64,000 nt of DNA from Xestospongia bergquistia (GCA_963965975.1 OZ014421.1:2035001-2099000), one strand, 5' to 3'; shown: positions 1 through 12,968, numbered from the stretch's first letter. The notes: generated by a model not told the origin, from the letters alone. Translations and numbers: made by a program.

Positions 1-52
1 GTTATTAATACATTATATATCAAGTACAATTTTATAACTGTTTGTATTTCAG

Positions 53-3000
53 GTCAGTGGATAATACCAGAAATTACTGGAGAATGTCCACCTCCTTGTC
101 ATAGGTTCACTCTTACATCACTACCTAATAACAGAGCTCTGTTATTTGGTGGTAATACTCCTAATGGTGATATTAACACTGTGTATATTGCTCAGTGTAC
201 AAAGACTGCAGTGGTGAGTACAATATGTATTAAGTTAAAGTATTTAGTTACTGTATAATATTGTGGAGTAATCAAGTTTAAAGTTTTATATTATTAAATG
301 AACTAAATTTATAGTATAATATGTTTTTATATTATTATTAGGAACTGTTTTATTAATAAACAAGTGATTTTTGTTTGTTAATATTTCTTTAATCAACTTA
401 GAGGTTATATTGATAACTGAAACATTCCTTTAGTCAACTATATAGTGATACCATATTTCATTGACTAAATGTCACTCTTGAATAGTAGCCTCCCTTTTTG
501 TATATGAGTGAAATTGATGATGAGCTTGAATAATGATACAATGACTGCTTAACAAAATTGTCTATTGATAATTTATAATTGATTATTAATATTAATATTA
601 TATATATAATAATAATATGTATAATATTATATTAATTAATATTAAGTTGTTATGTTAAGTGAAAAACACAAAAAAAGATAATTTTTATTTTTTAAAAATG
701 TTTATTCAGTCAGGAAATAACTGTAGTTTCATAAAGTCCTTAAACAAATGAGTTCACAATGAGGTAATATTTGTTTAAAATTTCTGTCAATGCTTGATCT
801 ATCACTTACTAACTGATACACAAAGTTTAAAGCTATTGTTTATCAGGAATGTTCAGAATCACTTGTAACTCTAGAAACTTTAATAATTCACAATTATATT
901 TTAAATAGTGACCTCAAATAGTAAATTTCCCTATTGTTGTTCAATATTAAAATAGATGTCCCAGGTCTTATTAAAGGAAATATTGTAACTAAATTAAAAT
1001 CCACATAAACTATAAAATGAAGAATATTCTTAAACATTTCCCAGTATACAGTATTAATTACTGCTATGTTAATTGTATAATATGTTAACTTGAATATTAT
1101 CTACCCAGTACTGGGAGAAGATAAGTGAACCACTTCACAAATCAGGGAATTGGCCTAAGAGTAGATATGATCATGCTACTACTATTATCAGTGACCTACA
1201 TGTGATGATGGTGGGTGGATATCCTACTCGTATTGCTGACAGCTGGTTATTTAACATTGATAGAAAGACATGGACAAAGGTTAGTTACTAGTTATCATGT
1301 GACCTAACACTAACACAAAGTGAGTTAATGTCTATGATCTACAATATGAGGAGATATAATAAAGTGTGACTATTTGAACTTTGACCTGTGAAAATAACCT
1401 TCATCTATAGAAAATGTATAATTAATAATAGTTATTGTTTTTATGACCTGGTTTTATACCTGTAGTCCTGACACTATAGTATGTTAACATTTATGATAGT
1501 ATAGTCTATTGATATATCTGATTTGTTTATAGTTATAATTCAGTTATTAAAGACTGTTCATGTTTTAAAGTATTATAACATGTCAACTCTACCAGTTCAT
1601 ACAAAGTTATAGTCTGTTACTAGAGTACATGTATCCACTGATGTTACATGTATAATGACTAGTTTTGTAGTAATATCATAACATCATTATTATAATGTCA
1701 TATAGTACACTATATTCCATCTTATAGCTCAATATACCAGAGTCAGTGACTAAGAGAAGTAGCCACTCTCTCTCATTATGGAATGTGTCACCTACCACTG
1801 TATGGGTAGTACAATTTGGAGGATTGTATGATGGTAAACTCAATGATACTACAGTGATAGAACTTAGTAAGTATTGTCTATTGATAATAGTATTTGTTAT
1901 ATAGTACACACACACATTATTAGTATTATCACAGTATGATATAGGAGTATTGACAGATTAACTGTTTTTATTACAAACTAGTCTCATAACTCAATACTAT
2001 TGTAACATACTATATCTCTCACTGTAGTATGTAATGATGACCAGTGGACTGTAGGAGATGTAATAACTAACCTGACATCTACTGAAGAATATCAACTTAA
2101 GCTACAACAGAAGAGACATGGACAACCTCAACTTACTGTCCAATCTCCTACACGTCTTCAACCTTCATCTTCATCACGTCAAGAATTACAAGAGAAAGAT
2201 AGAGAAATTCAACGTTTAACACGACAACTTGAAGTTACCAACAAAGAGCTACAAGATACCAAACAACAGCAGATAGATATGACAAGAGCTCTTCAAGAGG
2301 ACCTTCAAACAAAAGAAAGACAACTATATCAACTACATCAAGAACTTCAAGAGAAACAACAAACTCAAGCTACACTTCAACATGAACAAAGATTACTTCA
2401 ACAACAGCTACAAGATAGTCAAGAGAGAGAAAGAGTACTACGTCAAGAGTGTGACAATATTGAACAAGATCTTCGTCAACAACTCCAAGAGTCAACTACT
2501 GCTCTTCAACAAAGACAAGATATTATAGCCACTCTACAACAACAAGTTCAACAGTTACAACAACAGTCTCACTGGGTGGTGAGGAAGGAGGAGATTGAGA
2601 TGACTGAGGAGATCCTTGGAAAAGGAGGTTGGGGAGAAGTCAAGGTGGCTAAATTTCGTGGCCTTAGAGTAGCTGCCAAATGTCTTTATGAAGTTATCCT
2701 GTCACCATATAACATATCAGTTTTTACACGAGAAATGGAGATTGCTGCTCGAGTACATCATCCTAATCTCCTTCAGTTCATAGGAGCCACTAAAGTGGGT
2801 ACTCCTATCATCCTCTCAGAACTAATGCCAACTAGTCTTCGAAAAGAGCTAGAAGCTGGTCCTCTACCCTATCCTGCTGTTCTGACTATCAGCCAAGATA
2901 TAGCCTGTGGTCTCAACTATCTCCACCTCTTTAAACCAGACCCTATACTACATAGAGATGTCAGCACTGGTAATGTCCTTCTTACTCGTGGTGATTACAG

Positions 3001-3325
3001 TTGGAGAGCCAAGGTATCAGACTATGGTTCAGCTAATCTTCAACCAATGATTGGTCGTACAGTCAATCCAGGTAATCCAGTTTATTTTGCTCCAGAAGCT
3101 AGTGTACCAAGAGACCATTCTCCTGCAATGGATGTTTACAGTTATGGTGTTGTCTTGATTGAAATGATGATCTGTCGTATTCCTGAGGTAGCTCAGAGAC
3201 AACTTCATATTAACAGTATTAGACGACAAGCGTTTAAAGCTCTTATTGAGCGATGTTTGAAGGAGAATCGTAGAGAACGTCCGACAATGTCAGAGATCAT
3301 AACATACTTCAATGAAACCATTTAA
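53..3325 (+). CDS. K1: kelch - coiled coil - TKL kinase, 5' truncated by window edge
   Basis: Exons read as 53-213, 1109-1279, 1728-1866 and 2028-3325, all with GT-AG ends and phases that join without a stop; the first two exons known from K2 lie before the window. The early exons encode kelch blades (GG doublets followed by a W-x-K/W-N strand). The last exon starts with a Gln/Glu-rich coiled coil, then a kinase: glycine loop GKGGWGEV, ion-pair lysine in VAAK, catalytic HRDVSTGN, DYG in place of DFG, and APE in VYFAPEA. HRD, Lys and the DYG Asp are all present, so activity is possible. Closest paralog is K2. The substrate is unknown. The fold calls are from motifs I can see; the TKL assignment is by resemblance. 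Confidence 0.85.
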
Positions 3326-4640
3326 TATTATACTAGTGTGTGTTATAATTTTAGTAGTAAGGTTATTATAGTAGTTAGTTTAGTTATTGTACTATGTGTG
3401 ATTATTATAATAATATTACCATATATGGACATTTTGGAGAGAAGTTAATGTATGAATTATAACTGGCATTTCTGCCCTTTCACTTAGAGAAGGCAATGCT
3501 AGACTATATATATAGAGAGTGTTCATAGAGAAAGTTTTATCTCAAATGTTGATTGACATACAGTTATATTAACAATATAAAATATAATGTTATTTATATA
3601 GTATATGCTGGACTTCTTAATGTACAGATGTCTATATTAGGATGATAGTGAGCTGGTCCTGGAGTAGATTCTGTTAAATAGAACATTAATATTATAGTTG
3701 TTAAAGATAATGCTGACTTGATCTTTTGTTGTGAGATGGTAAATGTGATATAGTGTAAGAAGGATAAGATGTCAGTATAATATTAGTGGCCTCTAGTGTG
3801 TTATAACTGTTAGGAGCTGGTTGAATAGTTGAGCCTATTAGAAGATATAAGATCATACTTAAATGGAACATCTCTATAATGGACACTATGGAAGTCTAGT
3901 GTGACAGTCTGAACCTTAAGCCACATACTTAATGTTTAAGGTTTAGTGATAGGATCAGTATTAAAATATGGTGATCTCAGACTGTCACACTGTACTTCTT
4001 TAGGACAATGTCATTAGTAGAGGTGTGTCCTCAATATAAAGGTCATTAAAGTATTATTAGTATGGGACTAGAACAAGTGTCCTGAACTTCAGACTTATAA
4101 TTTATTCCAATTTTTATTACCAAGAGGTAGAGTTGTTTTAATTCTCATAGAATAAGATGGTGCTGTCCTTGTAGTTAAAGATTGACATCCAATTATATGA
4201 TGTATATTATAGGAACATGGAGTAGTATTCTAAAATTAAATAGATTTAATAAAATTATAACTAAATTATATAAAAATTACTTGTTCCCTGTCCTGATTAG
4301 TTTGATAAATCCATAAATTTGTGGTCGTAATTGGAGGGGGTTTACCTGTTACCGTGACAACATTATCAATTTTAACATAGTAATAAAGGACATACTGTTA
4401 ATATGATGGGTTGATATCCAACATAATGGACCTTTACTACTTAAAGAACATGGTCAGACATCATAGGTACAGGGAGAAGGTGTCGCTATTTGCTCCAGAG
4501 AAAGAGGTGGCCGTGAGACCAAGCATTGTCTTAAACCTGAAATTATAATCCTCTCAAGACTTTTCACTATATTACTTACCAATACAATGAGATGTCTTTG
4601 GTTTTTCAATAGTATAAAAAGTGGAGGAGTTGAGGTTACT
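3326..4640. other. Duplicated K-gene 3' flank
   Basis: No convincing coding region. The stretch is nearly identical downstream of K2 (11674-12955) and partly after the K6 relic (44070-44640), so it travels with the duplications. It contains a short inverted-repeat element (3891-3998) and one reverse-strand copy of the 58-bp minisatellite unit (about 4018-4085). A short minus-strand open frame inside it is discussed under rejected items. Confidence 0.7.
3891..3998. repeat. 108-bp inverted-repeat (MITE-like) element
   Basis: The core 15 bases AGTGTGACAGTCTGA at 3898-3912 are a perfect inverted match to 3977-3991, and the arms extend outwards to GAAGT/ACTTC with few mismatches. An inner inverted pair ACCTTAA/TTAAGGT deepens the hairpin. 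The same element lies at 12239-12346 and 44374-44481, in the same context, so these are copies by block duplication rather than new insertions. Similar in size to non-autonomous MITEs; no transposase seen. Confidence 0.6.
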
Positions 4641-4757
4641 ATAGAGAATATTATTAACAATGATCTAATTAATTGAATCTATTAATTTTACTGCTAATAA
4701 ATAAAAGCGCGAATTGTTGTTATTTAAAGATTGCTAGCGGACAAATAGTCGAATCTG

Positions 4758-4785
4758 ATTGGTCGAGGGCTTGAAGTATATAAAG
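4758..4785 (+). promoter_or_regulatory. Inverted CCAAT box and TATA box
   Basis: ATTGG (reverse CCAAT) at 4758-4762 and TATATAAAG at 4777-4785 stand about 15 bases apart, in a more GC-rich patch, ahead of the coiled-coil gene fragment that starts at or before 5230. The pair is kept in the second block (4758 corresponds to 12969) and has been removed by a deletion in the third (junction near 53017). Likely core promoter of the coiled-coil gene. Confidence 0.5.
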
Positions 4786-5229
4786 AACTGCGCTGGAATT
4801 TTTATCATTTCTTGTCCAAGTTAGTTTGTAATAAAGATGTTGTCCTTGTTGTTGTGAAACTAACTATGGTCTACACTACAATGACTACCTCATCTCTACA
4901 GAAACCTTCTCTCTCACTTACCGAGTCAGTTTTAAGACAATCCTTTGAGGTCTTTTAGCTGGTCGTCCATTAGGAGTCAGTGAACACAATCTACTCTTCC
5001 ATTTCAGCCCCACCTAACTAAGACCACACCCTAGATATTTTTAACTCTTTTGTACTGTGTGGTGTACTCCTGGCTATTGTGAACTGATAAGTACATTGTT
5101 TATACAATACTATAATTGGTAATGTATTTAATAAAATATTAATAAATTGTATCTAATAATGAACTGTATACAAATCTATTCTATAAAATTTAAATATTCT
5201 TTTCTAGTTAATAAAAGTTCCTGTTGTAG

Positions 5230-5861
5230 TCATTATTCATGGACAAGACCACCTCACCTCTGTCTGTGACATATCTCTCACCTCCAGTAGGTCATGTTAC
5301 TAGAGGTCCTGTCACTAGACAGTCTAGTCCATGAACTACTAGTTCATTGGTGAGTGATGATGTCATTGTCATGTGACCTTTATTCTCTCCTGTATAGCTA
5401 CCTACCTGTAACACAGTACAGGATAAGATGACAAGTTTGAGAGAAGAGAATACAAAGTTAGTATCACAAGGACAGCGTCTTGTCTCTGAACTAGAAAGCA
5501 CTTCACATCAACTAGAATTAGCTAATGCTAAGGTATTTAATTAACTCTTAATCATAGGGGTTAGTGTTATTATCCTCGTCATTAGATTCATAATTTAGAG
5601 GGTCGGCTTAAAAAGTCAGACTCAATCACACCTCAACACCTTCAAATCAACTTCAACTGAGAGAAGAGAGAGACAAGAATGGAGTACTCGTCAGAAAGTC
5701 TTACAAGATCTGTTATTAGATGTACAGGAAGAATGCAGGTATTATAATGTTATATTAGTATTACCATATATGGTTATGTTGATGTGTGTAGGCGATTAAG
5801 AGATGCTTGTGTTGAAGCTGAACAAAGAACAAACAAGAGAGCAGATGTACCAGACAGAGTA
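5230..5861 (+). pseudogene. Decayed coiled-coil gene fragment, copy A
   Basis: Candidate exons 5230-5349, 5397-5532, one ending near 5738, and 5792-5861. The first encodes a Ser/Thr/Pro-rich head starting MDKTTSPLSV with an in-frame TGA near 5328; the second encodes a clear coiled coil (SLREENTKLVSQGQRLVSEL); the later ones encode more coil (DVQEECRRLRDACVEAEQ) but need a frame change. The block copies at 13451-13751 and 53018-53281 carry other lesions. The head plus coil suggests a cytoskeletal or centrosomal protein, but I do not recognise the family. It lies directly upstream of the CDK fragment in three blocks, in the same orientation, and no frame joins the two. Confidence 0.5.
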
Positions 5862-5883
5862 AGTTATACTTGTAATTAGGACA

Positions 5884-6115
5884 CTCTCTATATTAGGACA
5901 CTTGTTCTAGTCCCATACTAATACTTTAGTGTATTATACAACCTCTATATTGAGGACACTTGTTCTAGTCTCATACTAATACTTTAGTGTATTATACAAC
6001 CTCTATATTGAGGACACTTGTTCTAGTCCCATACTAATACTTTAGTGTATTATACAACCTCTATATTGAGGACACTTGTTCTAGTCCCATACTAATACTT
6101 TAGTGTATTATATAT
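5884..6115 (+). repeat. 58-bp minisatellite, four units
   Basis: Units begin near 5884, 5942, 6000 and 6058, each reading CTCTATATTGAGGACACTTG, then TTCTAGTCCCATACTAATAC and a TTTAGTGTATTATA tail. Spacing is a constant 58 bases and units differ by only a few bases. The array ends just before the remaining 3' part of CDK exon 1 (6123-6146), so it replaces the start of that gene. Further arrays lie at 24843-25050 and 29729-30131. Confidence 0.9.
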
Positions 6116-6400
6116 ATATGTAGAGACTTATGGCGTCGTTTACAAGGTAAGTCTTCTTTCATGCTATATTTCTTACTTGTTTTAAAGGCTAGACATAAAG
6201 CTACTGGTAAGTTTGTGGCCTTGAAGAAAATACGTCTTGAGAGTGAGGAAGAAGGTGTACCCAGTACAGCTATTAGAGAGATTTCAATATTGAAGGAAGT
6301 TCAACATCCTAATGTTGTGACGTAAGTGAGAGTGTGTGTGAGTATTGTGAAGTAAACGGAATGTGGTTTATTCACTAATAGAATGGCTCGAAATAATCTC

Positions 6401-6401
<1 letters not shown>

Positions 6402-6437
<36 letters not shown>

Positions 6438-6519
6438 CCTCCCTCTCTGTCTCTGTCTCTGTCTCTGTCTCTCTCTGTCTCTCTCTCTCTCTCTCTCTCA
6501 TACTCTCTCTCTCTCTCTC
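6402..6519. repeat. CT microsatellite in CDK-A intron 2
   Basis: A CT-rich run with GTCT and CCCT interruptions fills most of the intron and stops a few bases before the acceptor CATACAG. Such runs recur at matching intron positions in the other CDK copies and appear to be deletion breakpoints there. Confidence 0.9.
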
Positions 6520-6654
6520 ATACAGACTTGAGGAGATAATTCATCAAGATTCTAAGCTCTATCTTGTTTTTGAATTCATGAGTATGGATTTAAAGAAATA
6601 TCTTGATACTATTCCATCTGGACAGTATATTGATCCAGTATTATTAAAGGTAAT

Positions 6655-6800
6655 GATCACAGTAATAATGGATACATAGTTTGATAGATGGATACATAGA
6701 TTGACAAATGGATACATGGATCAATAGATAAATGGGTTAATGGACAAACATATAAATGAATGGATGTATTGTATGGATAAATGGATGAACATATGACAAA
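6655..6800. repeat. Degenerate GGATACAT-type short tandem repeats
   Basis: CDK-A intron 3 contains about six imperfect units of roughly 20 bases built around ATGGATACAT and ATAAATGG. The matching intron of CDK-C (about 47585-47710) holds the same array. Confidence 0.7.
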
Positions 6801-7059
6801 TCTACAATGACCATACATTATAGTAGTTATTGTAAATGTTCTATTGTTAATAATATTATATTAACTTCATTATTTCTTATATTAATAGAGTTATACTTAC
6901 CAGATCCTCAAAGGTACAGTTTTCTGTCATTGTCGACGTATTATTCATCGTGACTTAAAACCACAAAATCTGTTAATTGATGCCAAAGGAGCTATTAAAC
7001 TGAATGACTTTGGACTTGGACGAGCCTTTGGTATACCAGTAAGTGCGTATACCCACGAG

Positions 7060-7060
7060 G

Positions 7061-7117
<57 letters not shown>

Positions 7118-7170
7118 CTCTCTTTCTGTCTGTGTGTGTGTGTGTTTCTCTCTCTCTCTCTCTCTCTTTC
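7060..7170. repeat. CT/GT microsatellite in CDK-A intron 4
   Basis: The intron begins with GTCTCTCT, so the splice donor itself belongs to the microsatellite. A GT-rich island sits near 7131-7146. The acceptor is CCACAG at 7198-7203. Confidence 0.85.
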
Positions 7171-7929
7171 TTTCACATACTGATCCATTTTTAAATTCCA
7201 CAGGTAGTGACACTGTGGTACAGGGCCCCTGAAGTCTTACTTGGTTCAGCACGATATTCTTGTCCCATTGATGTATGGAGTATAGCTTGTATATTTGCTG
7301 AAATGTCTAATAAAAAACCTCTGTTTCAAGGAGACTCTGAAATTGATCAACTCTTTCGAATTTTCAGGTTATTAAACAGGTTTTATAAACTGGTTTAACT
7401 AGTTCCACTGTAGGATTTGGGGTACACCTAATGATACAACATGGCCTAATGTAACTGAACTACCAAATTTTAAACCAAATTTCCCTAAATGGATTGGAAA
7501 GACAATAAAACAAGTTTGTCCTCGACTTGATGCAGCAGGTTGTGACCTGTTAATGGTAAGTTATTGTTCAATGATCCTTTTTAATTCTAGTGTCTTTAAT
7601 ATCAGCAAATGTTAGTTTATAATCCTGGGAAGAGAATGTCAGCAAAGACTGCTATGCAACATCCTTATTTCAGTGATTTAGACAAGTCAGGTCTACCTGA
7701 TACAGTACAGTCTTAAGAACATATTATAACATTAATATTTTATGTATCATTAACTGTATACTGTATTAACACACACTAATACATCTGAATGGAATAAATT
7801 ATAATAAATAAAATAACTAGTATAGTCTAAGATTACTTGTTTTATGATGGAACTTGTAAGTAGAGAGTTGTCCTCAATTATAATAACTGAGAGCTCATTA
7901 TTAAGGGCGTGTCTAATTTGAAAGAAAAG

Positions 7930-10900
7930 ATGGCTACATCTAGATCAGGTTTGTCTACATTATTATAATAGTTATCTATTGTTATGTGTGTGTGTGTCAT
8001 GTTCTACAGATTATTATGTACCTACAAAGAGGTCATATCACTCTACACATATAGTTGGTGACTACCTCTACATGTGGGGTGGTAATATAGATGGTCTCCC
8101 TAAGGTACATGATAATGAAGTCAAACAGAGGATGACCTCTGTTATTGAGGTATTTCACTTACCAACTGGTAGATGGGAACAACGACCTACTAATGGAAAA
8201 CCTCCACTGGGTGTCATTGGCTATGCCTCCACTGTTATCAGTAACAGGATCTACTATTTTGGAGGCTATTGTAATCATGATGAGTGTCGTTACAATAGTC
8301 TCCACACATTAATAACACATTCACTTACATGGAATGAACTGTTCCCAACTAATCCAAGTATGGGTCCAATGATGAAGTCATACTGTGGGATGATATCACT
8401 TACATTCAATAAAGTGGATTATCTACTGGTAGTTGGTGGTATTGGTCCATGTCCTATCTCTCCACAATCTGGTGCTCAGTATAGCAATAATGGAATACTT
8501 GGTGATATTGTTCGTACTAATGAACACCACTATTATCAGTTATCCAGTGGTAAGAAGATCAATATATCACGTTATCAATACATTATATATCAAGTACAAT
8601 TTTATAACTGTTTGTATTTCAGGTCAATGGATAATACCAGAAATTACTGGAGAATATCCACCTCCTTGTCATAGCTTCACTCTTACATCACTACCTAATA
8701 ACAGAGCTCTGTTATTTGGTGGTGATACTCCTAATGGTTATATTAACACTGTGTATATTGCTCAGTGTACAAAGACTGCAGTGGTGAGTACAATATGTAT
8801 TAATTTAAAGTATTTAGTTACTGTATAATATTGTGGAGTAATCAAGTTTAAAGTTTGATATTATTAAATGAACTAAATTTATAGTATATAATGTCTTTAT
8901 ATTATTATTAGGAACTGTTTTATTAATAAACAAGTGATTTATTGTTTGTTAATATTTCTTTAATTAACTTAGAGGTTATATTGATAACTGAAACATTCCT
9001 TTAGTCAACTATATAGTGATATCATATTTCATTGACTAAATGTCACTCTTGAATAGTAGCCTCCCTTTTTGTATATGAGTGAAATTGATGATGAGCTTGA
9101 ATAAATGATACAATGACTGCTTAACAAAATTGTCTATTGATAATTTATAATTGATTATTAATATTAATATTATATATATAATAATAATATGTATAATATT
9201 ATATTAATTAATATTAAGTTGTTCTGTTAAGTGAAAAACACAAAAAAGATAATTTTTGTTTTTTAAAAATGTTTATTCAGTCAGGAAATATTGTAACTAA
9301 ATTAAAATCCACATAAACTATAAAATGAACAATATTCTTAAACATTTCCCAGTATACAGTATTAATTACTGCTATGTTAATTGTATAATATGTTAACTTG
9401 AATATTATCTACCCAGCACTGGGAGAAGATAAGTAAAACATTTCTCAAATCATGGAATTGGCCTCAGAGTAGATTGTGTCATGCTACCACTATTATCAGT
9501 GACCTACATGTGATGATGATGGGTGGACAATATGGACTCTTCAGTACTATTGCTGACAGCTGGTTATTTAACATTGATACAAAGACATGGACAAAGGTTA
9601 GTTACTAGTTATCATGTGACCTAACACTAACACAAAGTGAGTTAATGTCTATGATCTACAATATGAGGAGATATAATAAAGTGTGACTATTTGAACTTTA
9701 ACCTCTGAAAATAACACTTATCTATAGAAAATTTATAATTGATAATAGTTATTGTTTTTATGACCTGGTTTTATACCTGTAGTCCTGACACTATAGTATG
9801 TTAATATTTATGATAGTATAGTCTATTGATATATCTGATTTGTTTATAGTTATAATTCAGTTATTAAAGACTGTACATAAGTACTTATGTTCATGTTTTA
9901 AAGTATTGTAACATGTCAACTCTACCAGTTGATACAAAGTTATAGTCTGTTACTAGAGTACATGTATCCACTGATGTTACATGTATAATGACTAGTTTTG
10001 TAGTAATATCATAACATCATTATTATAATGTCATATAGTACACTATATTCCATCTTATAGCTCAATATACCAGAGTCAGTGACTATGAGAAAGAACCACT
10101 CCCTCTCATTATGGAATGTGTCACCTAACACTGTATGGGTAATACAATTTGGAGGATTTAAATACTCTGATGGTAAACTCAATGATACTACAGTGATAGA
10201 ACTTAGTAAGTACTGTCTATTGATGATAGTATTTGTTATATAGTACACACACACATTATCAGTATTATCACAGTATGATATAGGAGTATTGACACACTAA
10301 CTGTTTATATTACAAACTAGTCTCATAACTCAATACTATTGTAACATACTATATCTCTCACTGTAGTATGTAATGATGACCAGTGGACTGTAGGAGATGT
10401 AATAACTAACCTGACATCTACTGAAGAATATCAACTTAAGCTACAACAGAAGAGACATAGACAACCTCAACTTACTGTCCAATCTCCTACACATCTTCAA
10501 CCTTCATCTTCATCACGTCAAGAATTACAAGAGAAAGATAGAGAAATTCAACGTTTAACACGACAACTTGAAGTTACCAACAAAGAGCTACAAGATACCA
10601 AACAACAGCAGATAGATATGACAAGAGCTCTTCAAGAGGACCTTCAAACAAAAGAAAGACAACTACATCAACTACATCAAGAACTTCAAGAGAAACAACA
10701 AACTCAACAACAGCTACAAGATAGTCAAGAGAGAGAAAGAGTACTACGTCAAGAGTGTGATGACCTTCACCAAGAACATGATGATTATCGTCAACAACAC
10801 GACAAAATTGAACAAGATCTTCGTCAACAACTCCAAGAGTCAACCACTGCTCTTCAACAAAGACAACATACTATAGCCACTCTACAACAACAAGTTCAAC

Positions 10901-11673
10901 AGTTACAAGAACAGTCTCACTGGGTAGTGAGGAAGGAGGATATTGAGATGACTGAGGAGATCCTTGGGAAAGGAGGTTGGGGAGAAGTCAAGGTGGCCAA
11001 ATTTCGTGGCCTTAGAGTAGCTGCCAAATGTCTTCATGAAGTTATCCTGTCACCATATAACATATCAGTTTTTACAAGAGAAATGGAGATTGCTGCTCGA
11101 GTACGTCATCCAAATCTTCTTCAGTTCATAGGAGCCACTAAAGTGGGTAGTCCTATCATCCTCTCAGAACTAATGCCAACTAGTCTTCGCAAAGAGCTAG
11201 AAGCTGGTCCTCTACCCTATCATGCTGTTTTAGCTATCAGTCAAGATATAGCCTGTGGTCTCAACTATCTCCACCTCTTTAAACCAGACCCAATACTACA
11301 TAGAGATGTCAGCACTGCTAATGTCCTTCTGCAGTTAATTGGTAGCAGTTGGAGAGCCAAGGTATCAGACTATGGTTCAGCTAATCTTCAACCAATGATT
11401 GGTCGTACAGTCAATCCAGGTAATCCAGTTTATTCTGCTCCAGAAGCTGGTGTACCAAAAGACCATTCTCCTGCAATGGATGTTTACAGTTATGGTGTTG
11501 TCTTGATTGAAATGATGATCTGTCGTATTCCTGAGGTAGCTCAGAGACAACTTCATATTAACAGTATTAGACGACAAGCGTTTAAAGCTCTTATTGAACG
11601 ATGTTTGAAGGAGAATCGTAGAGAACGTCCGACAATGTCAGAGATCCTAACAGACTTCAATGAAACCATTTAA
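7930..11673 (+). CDS. K2: kelch propeller - coiled coil - TKL kinase (intact, 783 aa)
   Basis: Seven GT-AG pieces give an uninterrupted frame: exons 7930-7948, 8010-8549, 8623-8783, 9417-9596, 10061-10205 and 10367-11673 (six exons; 2352 nt with stop). Start ATG at 7930 opens MATSRSG. Residues 1-348 hold about six kelch blades, with GG doublets in YMWGGN, YYFGGY, LVVGGI, LLFGGD, MMMGGQ and IQFGGF. About 390-530 is a Gln-rich coiled coil. The kinase starts near 545: GKGGWGEV, Lys568 in VAAK, HRDVSTAN at about 660, DYG at about 683, APE. The C-lobe ends with RERPTMSEIL typical of TKL/TK kinases. Probably a cytosolic scaffold-linked kinase; the propeller would bind a partner. Upstream neighbour is CDK-A, 214 bases away. 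Target and regulation unknown. Confidence 0.92.
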
Positions 11674-12955
11674 TAGTATACTAGTGTGTGTTATAATTTT
11701 AGTAGTAAGGTTATTATAATAGTTAGTTTAGTTATTGTACTATGTGTGATTATTATAATAATATTACCATATATGGACATTTTGGAGAGAAGTTAATGTA
11801 TGAATTATAACTGGCATTTCTGCCCTTTCACTTAGAGAAGGCAATGCTAGACTATATATATAGAGAGTGTTCATAGAGAAAGTTTTATCTCAAATGTTGA
11901 TTGACATACAGTTATATTAACAATATAAAATATAATGTTATTTATATAGTATATGCTGGACTTCTTAATGTACAGATGTCTATATTAGGATGATAGTGAG
12001 CTGGTCCTGGAGTAGATTCTGTTAAATAGAACATTAATATTATAGTTGTTAAAGATAATGCTGACTTGATCTTTTGTTGTGAGATGGTAAATGTGATATA
12101 GTGTAAGAAGGAGAAGATGTCAGTGTAATATTAGTGGCCTCTAGTGTGTTATAACTGTTAGGAGCTGGTTGAATAGTTGAGCCTATTAGAAGATATAAGA
12201 TCATACTTAAATGGAACATCTCTATAATGGACACTATGGAAGTCTAGTGTGACAGTCTGAACCTTAAGCCACATACTTAATGTTTAAGGTTTAGTGATAG
12301 GATCAGTATTAAAATATGGTGATCTCAGACTGTCACACTGTACTTCTTTAGGACAATGTCATTAGTAGAGGTGTGTCCTCAATATAAAGGTCATTAAAGT
12401 ATTATTAGTATGGGACTAGAACAAGTGTCCTGAACTTCAGACTTATAATTTATTCCAATTTTTATTACCAAGAGGTAGAGTTGTTTTAATTCTCATAGAA
12501 TAAGATGGTGCTGTCCTTGTAGTTAAAGATTGACGTCCAATTATATGAGGTATATTATAGGAACATGGAGTAGTATTCTAAAATTAAATAGATTTAATAA
12601 AATTATAACTAAATTATATAAAAATTACTTGTTCCCTGTCCTGATTAGTTTGATAAATCTATAAATTTGTGGTCATAATTGGAGGGGGTTTACCTGTTAC
12701 CATGACAACATTATCAATTTAAACATAGTAATAAAGGACATACTGTTAATATGATGGGTTGATATCCAACATAATGGACCTTTACTACTTAAAGAAGATG
12801 GTCGGACATCATAGGTACAGGGAGAAGGTGTCACTATTTGTTCCAGAGAAAGAGGTGGCCGTGAGACCAAGCATTGTCTTAAACCTGAAATTATAATCCT
12901 CTCAAGACTTTTCACTATATTACTTACCAATACAATGAGATGTCTTTGGTTTCAA
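11674..12955. other. K2 3' flank, duplicate of 3326-4640
   Basis: Non-coding; matches the K1 flank nearly base for base, including the 108-bp inverted repeat (12239-12346) and the reverse 58-bp unit (about 12366-12435). It lacks the short AT-rich and GCGCG-containing piece seen at 4600-4735, which has been deleted here. Confidence 0.7.
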
Positions 12956-12968
12956 ATAGTCAAATCTG

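Larger units (their letters stand above)
6123..7716 (+). pseudogene. CDK-A: CDK1/2-type PSTAIRE kinase lacking its start
   Basis: Exon remnant 6123-6146 (ETYGVVYK), then 6188-6321, 6526-6649, 6889-7059, 7204-7367, 7414-7555 and 7606-7716; phases agree and there is no internal stop. Visible motifs: PSTAIRE cyclin-binding helix, LKK lysine, HRDLKPQN catalytic loop, DFG, YTHE with the activation threonine, [11 protein letters not shown], and a CDK1-like C-terminus ending at 7716. The exon-1 start and the first half of the glycine loop, present in CDK-B and CDK-D, are replaced by a minisatellite. The gene could only work with an unseen first exon. Introns 2 and 4 are filled with CT microsatellites. 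It ends 214 bases before K2. Confidence 0.85.

Noticed and set aside
3701..3886. A 61-codon minus-strand frame kept after K1, K2 and K6 (also 12049-12234 and 44186-44371)
   Set aside because: It survives because the flank was duplicated recently; the few differences between copies change amino acids, so there is no sign of protein constraint, and it has no family resemblance.
6383..6679. Ser/Leu-rich frame across the CT repeat of CDK-A (similar ones at 53580 and, on the minus strand, near 6301, 6973 and 47585)
   Set aside because: Simply the translation of CT/GA microsatellite running into a neighbouring exon.
5219..7716. Fusion of the coiled-coil gene with CDK-A into one protein
   Set aside because: The last coil exon ends in phase 0, while the only nearby acceptor before the CDK exon-1 remnant gives a different frame, and the minisatellite lies between.
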